Assembly: GCA_029862205.1 (NCBI GenBank) | Contig: JAOTXT010000048.1 | Span: 1-34,893, forward strand | From: Paracoccaceae bacterium | GTDB lineage: Bacteria > Pseudomonadota > Alphaproteobacteria > Rhodobacterales > Rhodobacteraceae | DNA: 34,893 nucleotides | Direction: 5' to 3' | In this document: positions 24,341-32,389 of the stretch, one piece after another | Layout of the letters: each line of letters opens with the position of its first letter | Position numbering within the stretch: the stretch's first letter is position 1 | Translations under genes and position numbers: made by a program | The notes under the pieces: generated by a model | Database searches by the model: none | Told to the model about the DNA's origin: nothing | What the model saw: the letters and a program-made list of their open reading frames with translations, nothing else

Positions 24341-25700
24341 TGGCGTAGGGGTTCTCGCCACGGCGCAGCGCCAGCCGGATCGGCACCCCATCCAAACCAA
24401 AGACTTGCCGCATCCCGTTGATCAGATAGCGCCGGTAGCTTTCGGGCACCGCGTCGGGCCGCGAACACCATGCGACAAAGCTGGGTGGCCGGGCCTTGAC
24501 TTGGGTAATGAAGCGCAGCTTTAGGCGCCGGCCCGAGACCGCCGGTGGCGGATGGCCGTCCACCGCGGCACCGAACCATTGGTTTAGCCGCGCGGTGGGA
24601 ATGCGCCGGTTCCAGATCTCATGCACATCGAGGATCGCATCGCGAAGGCGGTCGAGCCCGCTCCCCGTCAGGGCCGAGACAGGCACCAGCGGCGCACCTT
24701 TAAGCTGGGGCAACAATTCCTCGAAGCGCTTGCGCAACTCGCGCGACTGGGCGTTTTTGTCCTCAACCAGGTCCCATTTGCTGACCGCGACCACAACCGC
24801 CCTGCCCTCGCGCTCGGCCAGATCGGCGATCCGCAGATCCTGGGTCTCGAAAGCCATCGCGCCGTCCATCAGGACGACAACAACCTCGGCGAACCGGATC
24901 GCCCGAATTGCGTCACCGGTGGATAGCTTCTCGACCTTTCCCTGGACCCGGGCTTTCTTGCGAAGGCCAGCCGTGTCGAAAATGCGGAACGCCCGGCCAC
25001 CCCAGTCGCAGGTTACCGCGATCGCGTCGCGGGTAATGCCGGCCTCGGGCCCGGTCAGCAGCCGGTCCTCGCCCAGGATGGCGTTGACCAGGGTCGACTT
25101 GCCCGCGTTGGGGCGCCCCACGATCGCTATCTGCAGGGGCCGGTTCTCGGCCAGCGCGTCCGCTTCGAGATCGGAATCGCCGGCATCGCCCGAACGTTCG
25201 GTAAAACGCTCCGCATGGGGCAGTAGTGCGGCGTAAAGCTCGCCCATCCCCTCACCATGTTCGGCCGAGATGCCGATCACGTCGCCAAGACCCAATCCGT
25301 AGGCCTCGAACATGCCGGCCTCGCCGGCCCTGCCCTCTGCCTTGTTGGCGGCCAGGATCACCGTCGCGCCGCGGCGGCGCAGGATGTCGGCGAAGACTTG
25401 ATCGGAGGGCGTCACGCCCGCGCGCGCGTCGACCAAGAACAGACAGAGATCGGCCTGATCCACCGCTTGCTCGGTCAGACGGCGCATCCGGCCGGGCAGG
25501 CTGTCATCGGTGACCTCCTCCAGCCCCGCCGTGTCGATCACCGTGAAAGTCAGATCGCCGAGCCGGGCCTCGCCTTCGCGCAGATCGCGGGTGACGCCGG
25601 GCTGGTCATCGACCAGCGCAAGCCGCCGCCCAACCAGCCGGTTGAACAGGGTCGACTTGCCCACATTGGGGCGCCCAATGATCGCGACGGTGAACGGCAT
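24330..25700 (-). CDS. der: Ribosome biogenesis GTPase Der (EngA)
   Basis: Essential GTPase with two tandem G domains and a C-terminal KH-like domain that acts in late 50S ribosomal subunit assembly. The 456-residue product begins [22 protein letters not shown] (first P-loop). It has DTAGLEE for G3 of the first domain, and the second P-loop [18 protein letters not shown] with [11 protein letters not shown] and SKWD in the second. The [23 protein letters not shown] motif marks the KH domain, and the product ends in ENPYAKRK. The first domain's NKxD element reads NKAE. The ATG at 25700 is the family start. It is the last gene of a yfgM-bamB-der cluster, 34 bases after bamB, the same order as in E. 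coli. Confidence 0.97.
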   Translation of the reverse strand: MPFTVAIIGRPNVGKSTLFNRLVGRRLALVDDQPGVTRDLREGEARLGDLTFTVIDTAGLEEVTDDSLPGRMRRLTEQAVDQADLCLFLVDARAGVTPSDQVFADILRRRGATVILAANKAEGRAGEAGMFEAYGLGLGDVIGISAEHGEGMGELYAALLPHAERFTERSGDAGDSDLEADALAENRPLQIAIVGRPNAGKSTLVNAILGEDRLLTGPEAGITRDAIAVTCDWGGRAFRIFDTAGLRKKARVQGKVEKLSTGDAIRAIRFAEVVVVLMDGAMAFETQDLRIADLAEREGRAVVVAVSKWDLVEDKNAQSRELRKRFEELLPQLKGAPLVPVSALTGSGLDRLRDAILDVHEIWNRRIPTARLNQWFGAAVDGHPPPAVSGRRLKLRFITQVKARPPSFVAWCSRPDAVPESYRRYLINGMRQVFGLDGVPIRLALRRGENPYAKRK

Positions 25701-25734
25701 TCAGTCTCACGGGTTTGCGGCGCCCGGCCCAGTC

Positions 25735-27063
25735 TCAGCGATAGGCGCTCAGCGTGGCATTGTCGGTCAGGACAAAGACCGTTCCATTCGCCACCACCGG
25801 GCCGGTCAGCGAGCCATCGTCGATGTCGATCTTCGCCCCCTCGGCGCCGGTCAAAGCATCGAACGTCAACAGGTTGCCCCGGCTGTCGGTCACCAGCAAC
25901 TTACCGGAGACTAGGACCGGGCCGGAATAGGCGATGGCATCTTCCTTATCATCCGGATCCTTGAATTCCGGCAGCTGCACCGACCAGAGCGTGCGCCCGT
26001 CGCGCGCCGAGACCCGCAGAACCTGGGCGCTGTCGCTGACCACGAAGATAGTGTCGCCCGCCGCCCAAATCGGCCCCGCCGAACCGAAGTTGCGAGTCCA
26101 GACCCTGCGGCCACTGCGTGCGTCGATTGCCAGCGTGCGACCGCTTTGGTTCGCGGCCACGATATAGGGGCCCACAACGACCGGATCGCCCGAAACATCA
26201 GTGATCGCAGCGCGGGCTAGGCCGCGCCGGCCGCCGCTCATCACCGCGTTCCACAGTCGCCGGCCGGAGACGCCGTCGACGCCGGCCAATTCGCCGGAGG
26301 CAAACGGCAACAACACCAGCCGCCCTGCAATCGCGGGACTGGCCCCGCCAAGAAGCCCCGCCTCGTTCGATGCGGCGGGAAGTTCCCAGCGCAGCTCACC
26401 GGTCGCGCCGTTGACCGCAACCGCGCGGTTGTCGCGCGTTACGGCGACGACCAAGCCCCCCGAGGCGGCCGGAGCGGCCCGGAACGGGGCGCCAAACCTC
26501 TTGCGCCACTGGATCTCGCCGGAGGCAGCGCTGATCGCCAGAATCTCGCCAAAACCGGTGGTCGCGTAGATCGTGCCACCATCAGCGGCCAGTCCACCGC
26601 CGAAACCCTCGTCGCCGTCCTCGCCTTCAGGCGTCAGACTGGTTTCCCAATTTCGGCTGCCTGACCCGGCGGAAAAAGAGGTCAACATCGAGGCGGCGTC
26701 GAGGGTAAAGGCGTTGCCGCCCACGATGATCGGCGCACTGGTGATCCAGCTGTTCGCACTGTTGCCCTCACCGGCATCGCTCCGCCAAATCTGGTTGAGC
26801 GAGGTCGCGCCCGAGAGGTGCCCCAAATTGTGGGTCGGCGCGCCATTGGTCTGTGTCCAGTCGGAATTTGTCTGTTCGGGTGGCAAGGGCACGGCGCTGG
26901 CCTCGGCGGGGGTCGCCGCGGCAGGTTCGGCGCGCAAGCGGATGCGTTCGCCCTCGAGCCGCTCCTCGTCGTCGAAAAGGCCGCAGGCCGAAAGGCCGGA
27001 CAGCAGGACGGTCCCGAGGATCAATCCGATAAACTGACCCGCAGGTCTCGCGACGTCACTCAT
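25735..27063 (-). CDS. bamB: BamB-like outer-membrane lipoprotein (PQQ-like beta-propeller)
   Basis: Lipoprotein of 442 residues with a beta-propeller, the non-essential scaffold subunit of the BAM machine that inserts outer-membrane proteins. A signal peptide ends in the lipobox LSAC with the lipidated Cys27. A low-complexity linker (about 30-65) precedes repeated propeller blades, each with the pattern ALDAxSGxxxW (for example AISAASGEIQWRKRF, AVNGATGELRWEL, AIDARSGRRVWTRNF, RVSARDGRTLWSVQL, TFDALTGAEGAKI). The ATG at 27063 has GAGG upstream. The BamB assignment rests on fold, lipobox and its position between a YfgM-like gene and der, the E. coli gene order; a general PQQ-like protein is the alternative. 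Confidence 0.88.
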   Translation of the reverse strand: MSDVARPAGQFIGLILGTVLLSGLSACGLFDDEERLEGERIRLRAEPAAATPAEASAVPLPPEQTNSDWTQTNGAPTHNLGHLSGATSLNQIWRSDAGEGNSANSWITSAPIIVGGNAFTLDAASMLTSFSAGSGSRNWETSLTPEGEDGDEGFGGGLAADGGTIYATTGFGEILAISAASGEIQWRKRFGAPFRAAPAASGGLVVAVTRDNRAVAVNGATGELRWELPAASNEAGLLGGASPAIAGRLVLLPFASGELAGVDGVSGRRLWNAVMSGGRRGLARAAITDVSGDPVVVGPYIVAANQSGRTLAIDARSGRRVWTRNFGSAGPIWAAGDTIFVVSDSAQVLRVSARDGRTLWSVQLPEFKDPDDKEDAIAYSGPVLVSGKLLVTDSRGNLLTFDALTGAEGAKIDIDDGSLTGPVVANGTVFVLTDNATLSAYR

Positions 27064-27078
27064 GCCTCAACCTCGTCG

Positions 27079-27729
27079 TTATTGTGTCAGTTCAGCCAAA
27101 TCGCCGCCGCTGCTGGCCAGCAGCGCGATCGCGCGCTCGCGCGAAGCCCGGGTCGCCAGCGGGGCGCGGACTATCGCCGCCAAATCCTGATGGGCCGCTT
27201 CCGTTTCGCCAGCGTTCAGCCGGATCAGCGCGCGCAACTCCAACGCCAGCAAGCGGTATGGCGCACCCTCGGCCACCAACGGGGCGAGCCGCGCCTCGCC
27301 CTGATCCGTGGCGAGCGATGCGGCCTGCACGCGCACGGCCTGCAACTGGGCAAGCTGGGTATAGACATCGCTTAGCGCACCAGATGCAGCAACCTCGTCA
27401 TAGAGCGCGACCGCGCCCTCGACATCGCCTTCGGTAGCCTTGGCCGCCGCAAGCCGCATCTTGGCGACCTCGGCTGCGGCACCCTCGACGCTGCCAAGCA
27501 GCACCTCCTGATCGTCGACCGAGGTCATGTCCGAGTTGAGAAAGGCACCGCCGACTGCGCGCGCGGCCTGGATCTCGCGGTGGTTCATCCAGTTGAGGCC
27601 TGCGGCAATCGCGACAACCAAGATGACCCCGGCGATCGCGTAAGGCCCATATTTTTTCCACAGCCGGAACATCCGGTCCTGGCGGACTTCCTCGGTGACC
27701 TCCTGGATAAAGGAGTCTGTCTCGCTCAA
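27079..27729 (-). CDS. YfgM-like membrane-anchored TPR protein
   Basis: Protein of 216 residues. A short cytoplasmic N-terminus (SFIQEVTEEVRQDRMFRLWKK) is followed by one transmembrane segment (about 28-48, YAIAGVILVVAIAAGLNW) and a periplasmic helical TPR-type domain (about 70-205, with AKATEGDVEGAVALYDEVAAS). E. coli YfgM is an ancillary SecYEG subunit that links translocation to periplasmic chaperones; the same role is inferred from domain order and from its place directly upstream of bamB and der. It starts at a TTG (27729), supported by GAGGAG (27737-27742 complement) 7 bases upstream; the next ATG (Met20) would cut into the conserved region. bamB follows after 15 bases. Confidence 0.85.
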   Translation of the reverse strand: MSETDSFIQEVTEEVRQDRMFRLWKKYGPYAIAGVILVVAIAAGLNWMNHREIQAARAVGGAFLNSDMTSVDDQEVLLGSVEGAAAEVAKMRLAAAKATEGDVEGAVALYDEVAASGALSDVYTQLAQLQAVRVQAASLATDQGEARLAPLVAEGAPYRLLALELRALIRLNAGETEAAHQDLAAIVRAPLATRASRERAIALLASSGGDLAELTQ

Positions 27730-27736
27730 CTGTCGT

Positions 27737-27742
27737 CTCCTC
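27737..27742 (-). promoter_or_regulatory. Ribosome-binding site that fixes the TTG start of the yfgM-like gene
   Basis: GAGGAG on the minus strand lies 7 bases before TTG at 27727-27729. This strong site supports the rare TTG initiation codon over the internal ATG 57 bases downstream. Confidence 0.6.
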
Positions 27743-27831
27743 GCATACGGGCCAGACTGTCTTCACGCCGGTAGCCCCGCGCGCCGTGGTTTAACGCCCG
27801 CGCGAGCGGATGCAAAGCGCTCTTTTCGCGA

Positions 27832-28689
27832 TCATTTCGGCTTATAGGTGTGCTCGCTTGCTGGGAAGTTACGCGCGCGCACTTCGTCGGCATACCGCGC
27901 CACGGAGTCCTTCATCATCTCTTCCATCGTGCCGTAGCGCTTCACGAAGGTGGGGACGCGCGGCATCAGGCCCACCATGTCCTCGAAGACCAGGATCTGC
28001 CCATCGCATTGGGCCGAGGCGCCGATGCCGATGGTCGGGATCGAGATCGACTGGGTGATCCGGTCCGCAAGCGGCGCGGCGACCCCCTCGACCACGACGG
28101 AGAAGGCGCCGGCCTGCTCGACCGCGCGGGCGTCGGCGACAACCGCGTCGTAATGCGCCTCGTCGCGCACCGCCTTGAAGCCGCCGGCGGTGTTCATTGA
28201 TTGGGGCATCAGCCCGATATGGGCCATCACCGGGATACCGCGGCGCGAGAGATATTGGATGGTGGGCGCCATCTCGGTGCCACCTTCCAGCTTGACCGCG
28301 TGGCAGCCGGTCTCCTTGACGACCCGGCTGGCGTTGCGGAAGGCGACCTCGGGGCTCTCCTCGAACGAGCCGAAGGGCATGTCGACCACGACCAGCGCCT
28401 TGTCGGCGCCGCGCACCACGGCCTGGCCATGCATGATCATATGCTCCAGCGTGACGCCCAGCGTGTTTGGCATCCCATGGATCACCATGCCTAAGCTATC
28501 GCCGACTAACAGCAGGTCACAAACCTGATCGCAGATATGGGCAACATGGGCTGTGTAGGAGGTGAGGCAGACCATCGGCTCGCCCCCCTTCCGCGCCATG
28601 AAATCCGGCACCGTCATGCGCTTGCGCTTGGCGCCGGAATCCGGATCAGCGATCGCAGCCTTCTTCGAGATCGTGCTTTGGGTCGACAT
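27832..28689 (-). CDS. panB: 3-methyl-2-oxobutanoate hydroxymethyltransferase
   Basis: Cytosolic (beta/alpha)8 enzyme that transfers a hydroxymethyl group from methylene-tetrahydrofolate to alpha-ketoisovalerate, making ketopantoate, the first step of pantothenate and CoA synthesis. The product is 285 residues. Landmarks are [13 protein letters not shown], the metal-binding [13 protein letters not shown] and [31 protein letters not shown], and the catalytic-Glu motif SVVVEGV, then [25 protein letters not shown]. The N-terminal 24 residues are a polar extension with KRKRM before the core. ATG 28689 has AGGGA upstream. No panC adjoins it, unlike the usual panBC arrangement; 102 bases without a gene separate it from the yfgM-like gene. 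Confidence 0.96.
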   Translation of the reverse strand: MSTQSTISKKAAIADPDSGAKRKRMTVPDFMARKGGEPMVCLTSYTAHVAHICDQVCDLLLVGDSLGMVIHGMPNTLGVTLEHMIMHGQAVVRGADKALVVVDMPFGSFEESPEVAFRNASRVVKETGCHAVKLEGGTEMAPTIQYLSRRGIPVMAHIGLMPQSMNTAGGFKAVRDEAHYDAVVADARAVEQAGAFSVVVEGVAAPLADRITQSISIPTIGIGASAQCDGQILVFEDMVGLMPRVPTFVKRYGTMEEMMKDSVARYADEVRARNFPASEHTYKPK

Positions 28690-28841
28690 CGGATCAATCC
28701 CTGAAAGAGTCGCGTCCGCATGACCTTAGCGCGGGCGTGGCGCGGGCGGAAGGCGGCGCGACATCCTGCGGACTCGCTGACCGGCAAATGCAGCGCTAAA
28801 GTTGCGTCAAGAAACGAATCAATTGGCAGGATGAATGCAGG

Positions 28842-29711
28842 ATGCCCAGCGAAGCGGAAACCATCGAGCGGGTCGGGTCAGTTCTGGGCGGCGTCTCGCC
28901 GGCGGATGTGAAGACCGATCCTTATGCCCATATCGTCGTCGACAGCCCGATGTCTGGCGAAGTTTATGACCGGTTGGCCGAGACCTTTCCCCCGATCGAA
29001 TGGTTCCTGGGTGATCTGGAGAAGGTTGGAAACAACCAGGCGGTTCGGATCCCCGCCTCGCAGGTATTGGAGAGCGACAAGTTCTCGCCCGATTGGCGCG
29101 AGTTCTTCCGCTATCACACCTCGCAGGACTTCTGGAACGATATCGTCCGGGTCTTCGGCGATCAGCTCCGCGCCGCGCATCCGGCCTTGGAGGACAAAGT
29201 CGGTAAGCCGTTCGAGGAATGGCGCGCCCAGTTGCGCGGCAGCGGCGGGTTGGCCGAAATCAATTTGGATCTGCTGTTTGTCATCAACACGGCCGTGACG
29301 TCGGAAAGCTCGGTGCGCCCTGCTCATGTGGACGCGACCGACAAGATCTTCAGCGGGCTTTTCTACATGAAGCCAGAGGATGACCCGACGCCTGGCGGCG
29401 ACTTGGCGCTCTATCGTCCGCGCAAAGGCGAGGCCCAGTTCGGCGGTCACTATGCCCAACCCGAGGAGATCGACGAGACCGATGTGGTCGGCTACACCGC
29501 CAACCGCTTTATCGGCTTCGTGAATTCGCCTGCCAGCCTGCATGGCGTGACCCCGCGCCCAGTGACCAACCGGATCAGGCGCTACATCAACTATGTGGTC
29601 GAAACGCCGTTCCAGGCCTTTGAGATTCCGAAACTGCCGCTGCACAAGCAGGTTCTGTTCGCGCTGAAACACCGGCGCAACAAGGCGAAGGGAATCACGC
29701 TGGGCCAGTAG
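28842..29711 (+). CDS. 2-oxoglutarate/Fe(II) oxygenase-like protein of unknown substrate
   Basis: Cytosolic protein of 289 residues with no signal peptide. The second half has the double-stranded beta-helix iron signature. His162-Val-Asp164 is in RPAHVDATDKIFSGLFYM, and the distal His234 is in NSPASLHGVTPRPV. Arg244 (VTNRIRRYINYVVE) is placed to bind the 2-oxoglutarate carboxylate. GGDLALYRPRKG and NRFIGFVNSP fit the prolyl-hydroxylase-like core. The residues for an Fe(II)/2OG dioxygenase are thus intact, but the substrate (protein residue, small molecule or glycan) is not known. ATG 28842 is preceded by GGCAGGA about 10 bases upstream. It overlaps the end of convergent fetB by 17 bases and is divergent from panB, so it has no operon partner. 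Confidence 0.82.
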   Translation: MPSEAETIERVGSVLGGVSPADVKTDPYAHIVVDSPMSGEVYDRLAETFPPIEWFLGDLEKVGNNQAVRIPASQVLESDKFSPDWREFFRYHTSQDFWNDIVRVFGDQLRAAHPALEDKVGKPFEEWRAQLRGSGGLAEINLDLLFVINTAVTSESSVRPAHVDATDKIFSGLFYMKPEDDPTPGGDLALYRPRKGEAQFGGHYAQPEEIDETDVVGYTANRFIGFVNSPASLHGVTPRPVTNRIRRYINYVVETPFQAFEIPKLPLHKQVLFALKHRRNKAKGITLGQ

Positions 29712-30507
29712 GCGGAGCCAGGCGGTCGAGTCTCAGCCGGTGACGCTCGTCGGTCAGGCGCCAGATACCGCCAACGATCGCCAACACGACACCGAGAGCC
29801 GTGGCGCCGCCGATCAGGAACATGATCAAAAGCTGGTATTTCACCGCCTCTGTCGGATCGACGCCTGCGAAGATCTGACCGGTCATCATGCCGGGCAGCG
29901 AGATCACGCCGGTGGCAGCCATCGAATTGATGATCGGGGTCATGCCGCTGCGCATGGCGCGCCGGGTGAAGGGGCGCACCGCCTCCCATTTGGTCGCGCC
30001 GAGGAGCAACCGCGCCTCGACCGCCGCGGCATCGCGCCAGAGGCTGGCCGTCAACGTGTCGAGCCCTAAGCTGACGCCGGTCATCGTGTTGCCCAGGATC
30101 ATTCCGAAAAGCGGCAGCGCATAGCGTGGCGACCACCAGGGATCGGCACCGATCTGTTGGGTCAGTGCGATCAGCACGACCAGCGTGCCCGCCACCGTCA
30201 TGGCCGCGGCGCCGAGGCCTGGGCCCCATGCCCCACGCATCCGGCGCTCCTGCCGAGCCCAGATCTCGCGCCCGGCAAAGAGGATCATGACCACAGCCAG
30301 GCTGAACGTGACGAGGGCCGATCCGGCCGCGAATACCGCCTTCAGGACCAGGCCCACGGCCAAAAGCTGCACGACCATGCGCACTGCGGCGACCAGCATC
30401 TGTCGCGCCAGACCCAGTTGCAGCCAAAGCGACAGCACCGCGTTCAGGATCAGGAACCCCGATGCCAGGACTAGGTCCCAGTAGCTGAGCGCCAGATAAC
30501 CGCTCAT
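29695..30507 (-). CDS. fetB: FetB/YbbM-type ABC transporter permease
   Basis: Polytopic inner-membrane protein of 270 residues (UPF0014 family) with six to seven hydrophobic segments. Typical family motifs are NAVLSLWLQLGLARQMLVAAVRMVVQLLAVG, PLFGMILGNTMTGVSLGLD, EARLLLGATKWEAVRPFTRRAMRSGMTPIINSMAATGVISLPGMMTGQIFAG and EAVKYQLLIMFLIGG. In E. coli FetAB is an exporter that lowers intracellular iron and protects against peroxide; the exported substrate here is inferred from that family. The ATG overlaps the fetA stop (ATGA), so the two are translationally coupled. The stop lies inside the convergent oxygenase gene, overlapping by 17 bases. Confidence 0.93.
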   Translation of the reverse strand: MSGYLALSYWDLVLASGFLILNAVLSLWLQLGLARQMLVAAVRMVVQLLAVGLVLKAVFAAGSALVTFSLAVVMILFAGREIWARQERRMRGAWGPGLGAAAMTVAGTLVVLIALTQQIGADPWWSPRYALPLFGMILGNTMTGVSLGLDTLTASLWRDAAAVEARLLLGATKWEAVRPFTRRAMRSGMTPIINSMAATGVISLPGMMTGQIFAGVDPTEAVKYQLLIMFLIGGATALGVVLAIVGGIWRLTDERHRLRLDRLAPPTGPA

Positions 30508-31106
30508 TGCACAGCCGACATTTCGCTCAAACGACCGTCCGCCAGGAAAAGGCTGCGGGTGGCGAACCGATCCGCTTGCGCTGGATCATGCGTCACCATC
30601 AAGATCGCCGCGCCCCGGCCGCAGCCCTCTCGGATCACGTTTTCGGTCGATCGGGCGGCGTTTCCATCCAGCGCGGCGGTTGGCTCGTCGAGGAGCCAGA
30701 CTTGCGGATCATGGACAAGCGCCCGGGCGATGGCCAAGCGTTGCCGCTCGCCAGTTGAGAGCCGGTTGACCTCCCATTCGAGCGCATCGGCATCAAGCCC
30801 AAGTGACGTGATCAATGGCCGTGCCGCGTCGGGATCGGCAAAATGATCGCCAACGCGATCGGCCCACCAGCCGGACTCCGCTGGCACCAGGGCAACCTTT
30901 TTTCGCCATTCCGGGGCCGGGATCCGGTCCCGCGGAATGCCGTTCAGCAGAACCGATCCTTCTGTGGCGTCCAAATCGGCAATTGCTCGCAAAATTAACG
31001 ACTTACCGGATCCGGACGGACCCCGAAGCGCGACGATCTCACCGGGCCTAACGTTCAGACTGACCGGTCCGCCAGCCTTGGTCCAAAGCCCAGACACCTC
31101 CAGCAT
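30504..31106 (-). CDS. fetA: FetA-type ABC transporter ATP-binding protein
   Basis: Cytoplasmic ATPase partner of FetB, 200 residues, short as is usual for this family. It has a Walker A GPSGSGKS, signature LSTGERQRLAIARAL, Walker B VWLLDEPTAALD and the H-loop MVTHDP. The ATG at 31106 (MLEVSGLW) is chosen because GGAGGGCGA lies directly upstream; an in-frame frame extension of 14 residues upstream (MASYSGRT...) has no ribosome-binding site and does not resemble the family. With fetB it forms a two-gene operon, divergent from the RND efflux operon across 182 bases. Confidence 0.93.
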   Translation of the reverse strand: MLEVSGLWTKAGGPVSLNVRPGEIVALRGPSGSGKSLILRAIADLDATEGSVLLNGIPRDRIPAPEWRKKVALVPAESGWWADRVGDHFADPDAARPLITSLGLDADALEWEVNRLSTGERQRLAIARALVHDPQVWLLDEPTAALDGNAARSTENVIREGCGRGAAILMVTHDPAQADRFATRSLFLADGRLSEMSAVQ

Positions 31107-31200
31107 TCGCCCTCCAGAGCTTATGGTGCGCCCAGAATAAGAGGCCAAGGGATGAGCGCAAGTCGCGGTGGGCGGGCGCCCATGGACGCTGCGTCACCCC

Positions 31201-31229
31201 TTTTCCGCTGAGCGGAAGAGCCCTATCTT
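31201..31229 (+). promoter_or_regulatory. Candidate RND-operon promoter with overlapping palindromic operator
   Basis: TTCCGCT-G-AGCGGAA (31203-31217) is a perfect palindrome with 7-base arms. It overlaps a weak -35-like TTTTCC (31201-31206) and lies in the spacer before TATCTT (31224-31229), 17 bases from that -35. The arrangement is that of a repressor site blocking RNA polymerase, as TetR-family regulators do for many RND pumps. No regulator gene is in the window. The same bases could also fold as a 6-bp hairpin with a TGA loop, but no T-run follows. Confidence 0.4.
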
Positions 31230-31288
31230 TGTCCTGACATGGATATCCCAGCCTGACCGCCGCGTTCTGGGCGGCGCGCGAGGTTTTG

Positions 31289-32389
31289 ATGCGCCTGACA
31301 TCGCTGTTGCTCGCAGCCCTCCTCGTGGGCGGGCTCTACTACTGGTTCGGCATTCGCGGACCAGGCGCTGATCCCGCGTCCGCGCCCCAGGCGGCTTCGT
31401 CGGAGCAACCCGACGCAGTGGCGCAGTCCGCCCCGGACAAGCCGGTGCCGGTCATGGTGCTCGAGAGCCGGGCCGAGCCGACTAGCAAGCAACTGATCCT
31501 TCGCGGACGCACTGTTGCGGTGCGCAACGTTTCGGTCCCGGCCGAGACCGCGGGGCTGGTAATCTCGCAGCCACTGCACAAGGGGACGGAAGTTTCCGAG
31601 AACGACATTCTTTGCCGGCTCGACCCAGGCGCTCGGATGGCGCAGCTTCTGGAAGCCGAGGCGCGGCTGGCCGAGGCCAGGGTCGAGGCGGAGGCGGCGA
31701 CGGCGCTGAGCGAAAAGGGTTTTGCTGCCGAAACCACGCTCAAGGCTCGTCAGGCACAGCTGGAAGCGGCCCAGGCACAGGTCAACCTGGTCCGACTCGA
31801 CATCGCACGACTTGTGATCCGCGCGCCCTTCGACGGAGTGTTGGAGACCGACACCGCCGAAATTGGATCACGGCTCGGCACCGGCGATACGTGTGCGACA
31901 ATCATCGATCTGAGCGGCGTGAAGGTTTCGGGCTATGTCTCCGAGCAGGAGGTGGACCAGGTTGCCGTTGGCCGGAACGCCGAAGCACGGTTGATCAACG
32001 GGCGCCAGATCTCGGGTCAGATTTCGTTCATCAGCCGGGTTTCGGATCCGGAAACGCGCACTTACCTGGTCGAGGTGACCCTGCCGAACGGTGATGGCCG
32101 GATCCGCGACGGCATGACTGCCGAACTGGAGATCGGTTTGCCGCCCGAGATCGCCCACAAGATCCCGCAAAATGCCCTGACCCTGGATGACGACGGCCGG
32201 TTGGGCGTGCGCCTGGCAAATGACGGAGAGGCGCAATTCGTGCCAATCCGCATTATTGGGGAAGAGACCGACGGGGTCTGGGTCGCAGGCTTGCCGGAGA
32301 CGGCGACGGTGATCGTGGTCGGTCAGGAATTCGTCCGCAACGGACGTGCCATCATCGCCGCACCGCTCGACCGGACGCTTAGCCAATGA
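31289..32389 (+). CDS. RND efflux periplasmic adaptor (membrane fusion protein)
   Basis: HlyD/AcrA-type adaptor of 366 residues that links an inner-membrane RND pump to an outer-membrane channel. An N-terminal signal/anchor (about 1-22, LLLAALLVGGLYYWFG) is followed by a linker. The lipoyl half-motifs are VSVPAETAGLVISQPLHKGTEVSENDILCRLD and IRAPFDGVLETDTAEIGSRL, with an alpha-helical hairpin (about 110-160) between them. The beta-barrel domain (VGRNAEARLINGRQISGQISFISRV, TYLVEVTLPNGDGRIRDGMTAELEI) and membrane-proximal domain come last. ATG 31289 has GAGG five bases upstream. The stop overlaps the pump gene start (ATGA). No TolC-type channel is in the window. Lack of a lipobox separates it from classical AcrA. 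Confidence 0.93.
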   Translation: MRLTSLLLAALLVGGLYYWFGIRGPGADPASAPQAASSEQPDAVAQSAPDKPVPVMVLESRAEPTSKQLILRGRTVAVRNVSVPAETAGLVISQPLHKGTEVSENDILCRLDPGARMAQLLEAEARLAEARVEAEAATALSEKGFAAETTLKARQAQLEAAQAQVNLVRLDIARLVIRAPFDGVLETDTAEIGSRLGTGDTCATIIDLSGVKVSGYVSEQEVDQVAVGRNAEARLINGRQISGQISFISRVSDPETRTYLVEVTLPNGDGRIRDGMTAELEIGLPPEIAHKIPQNALTLDDDGRLGVRLANDGEAQFVPIRIIGEETDGVWVAGLPETATVIVVGQEFVRNGRAIIAAPLDRTLSQ

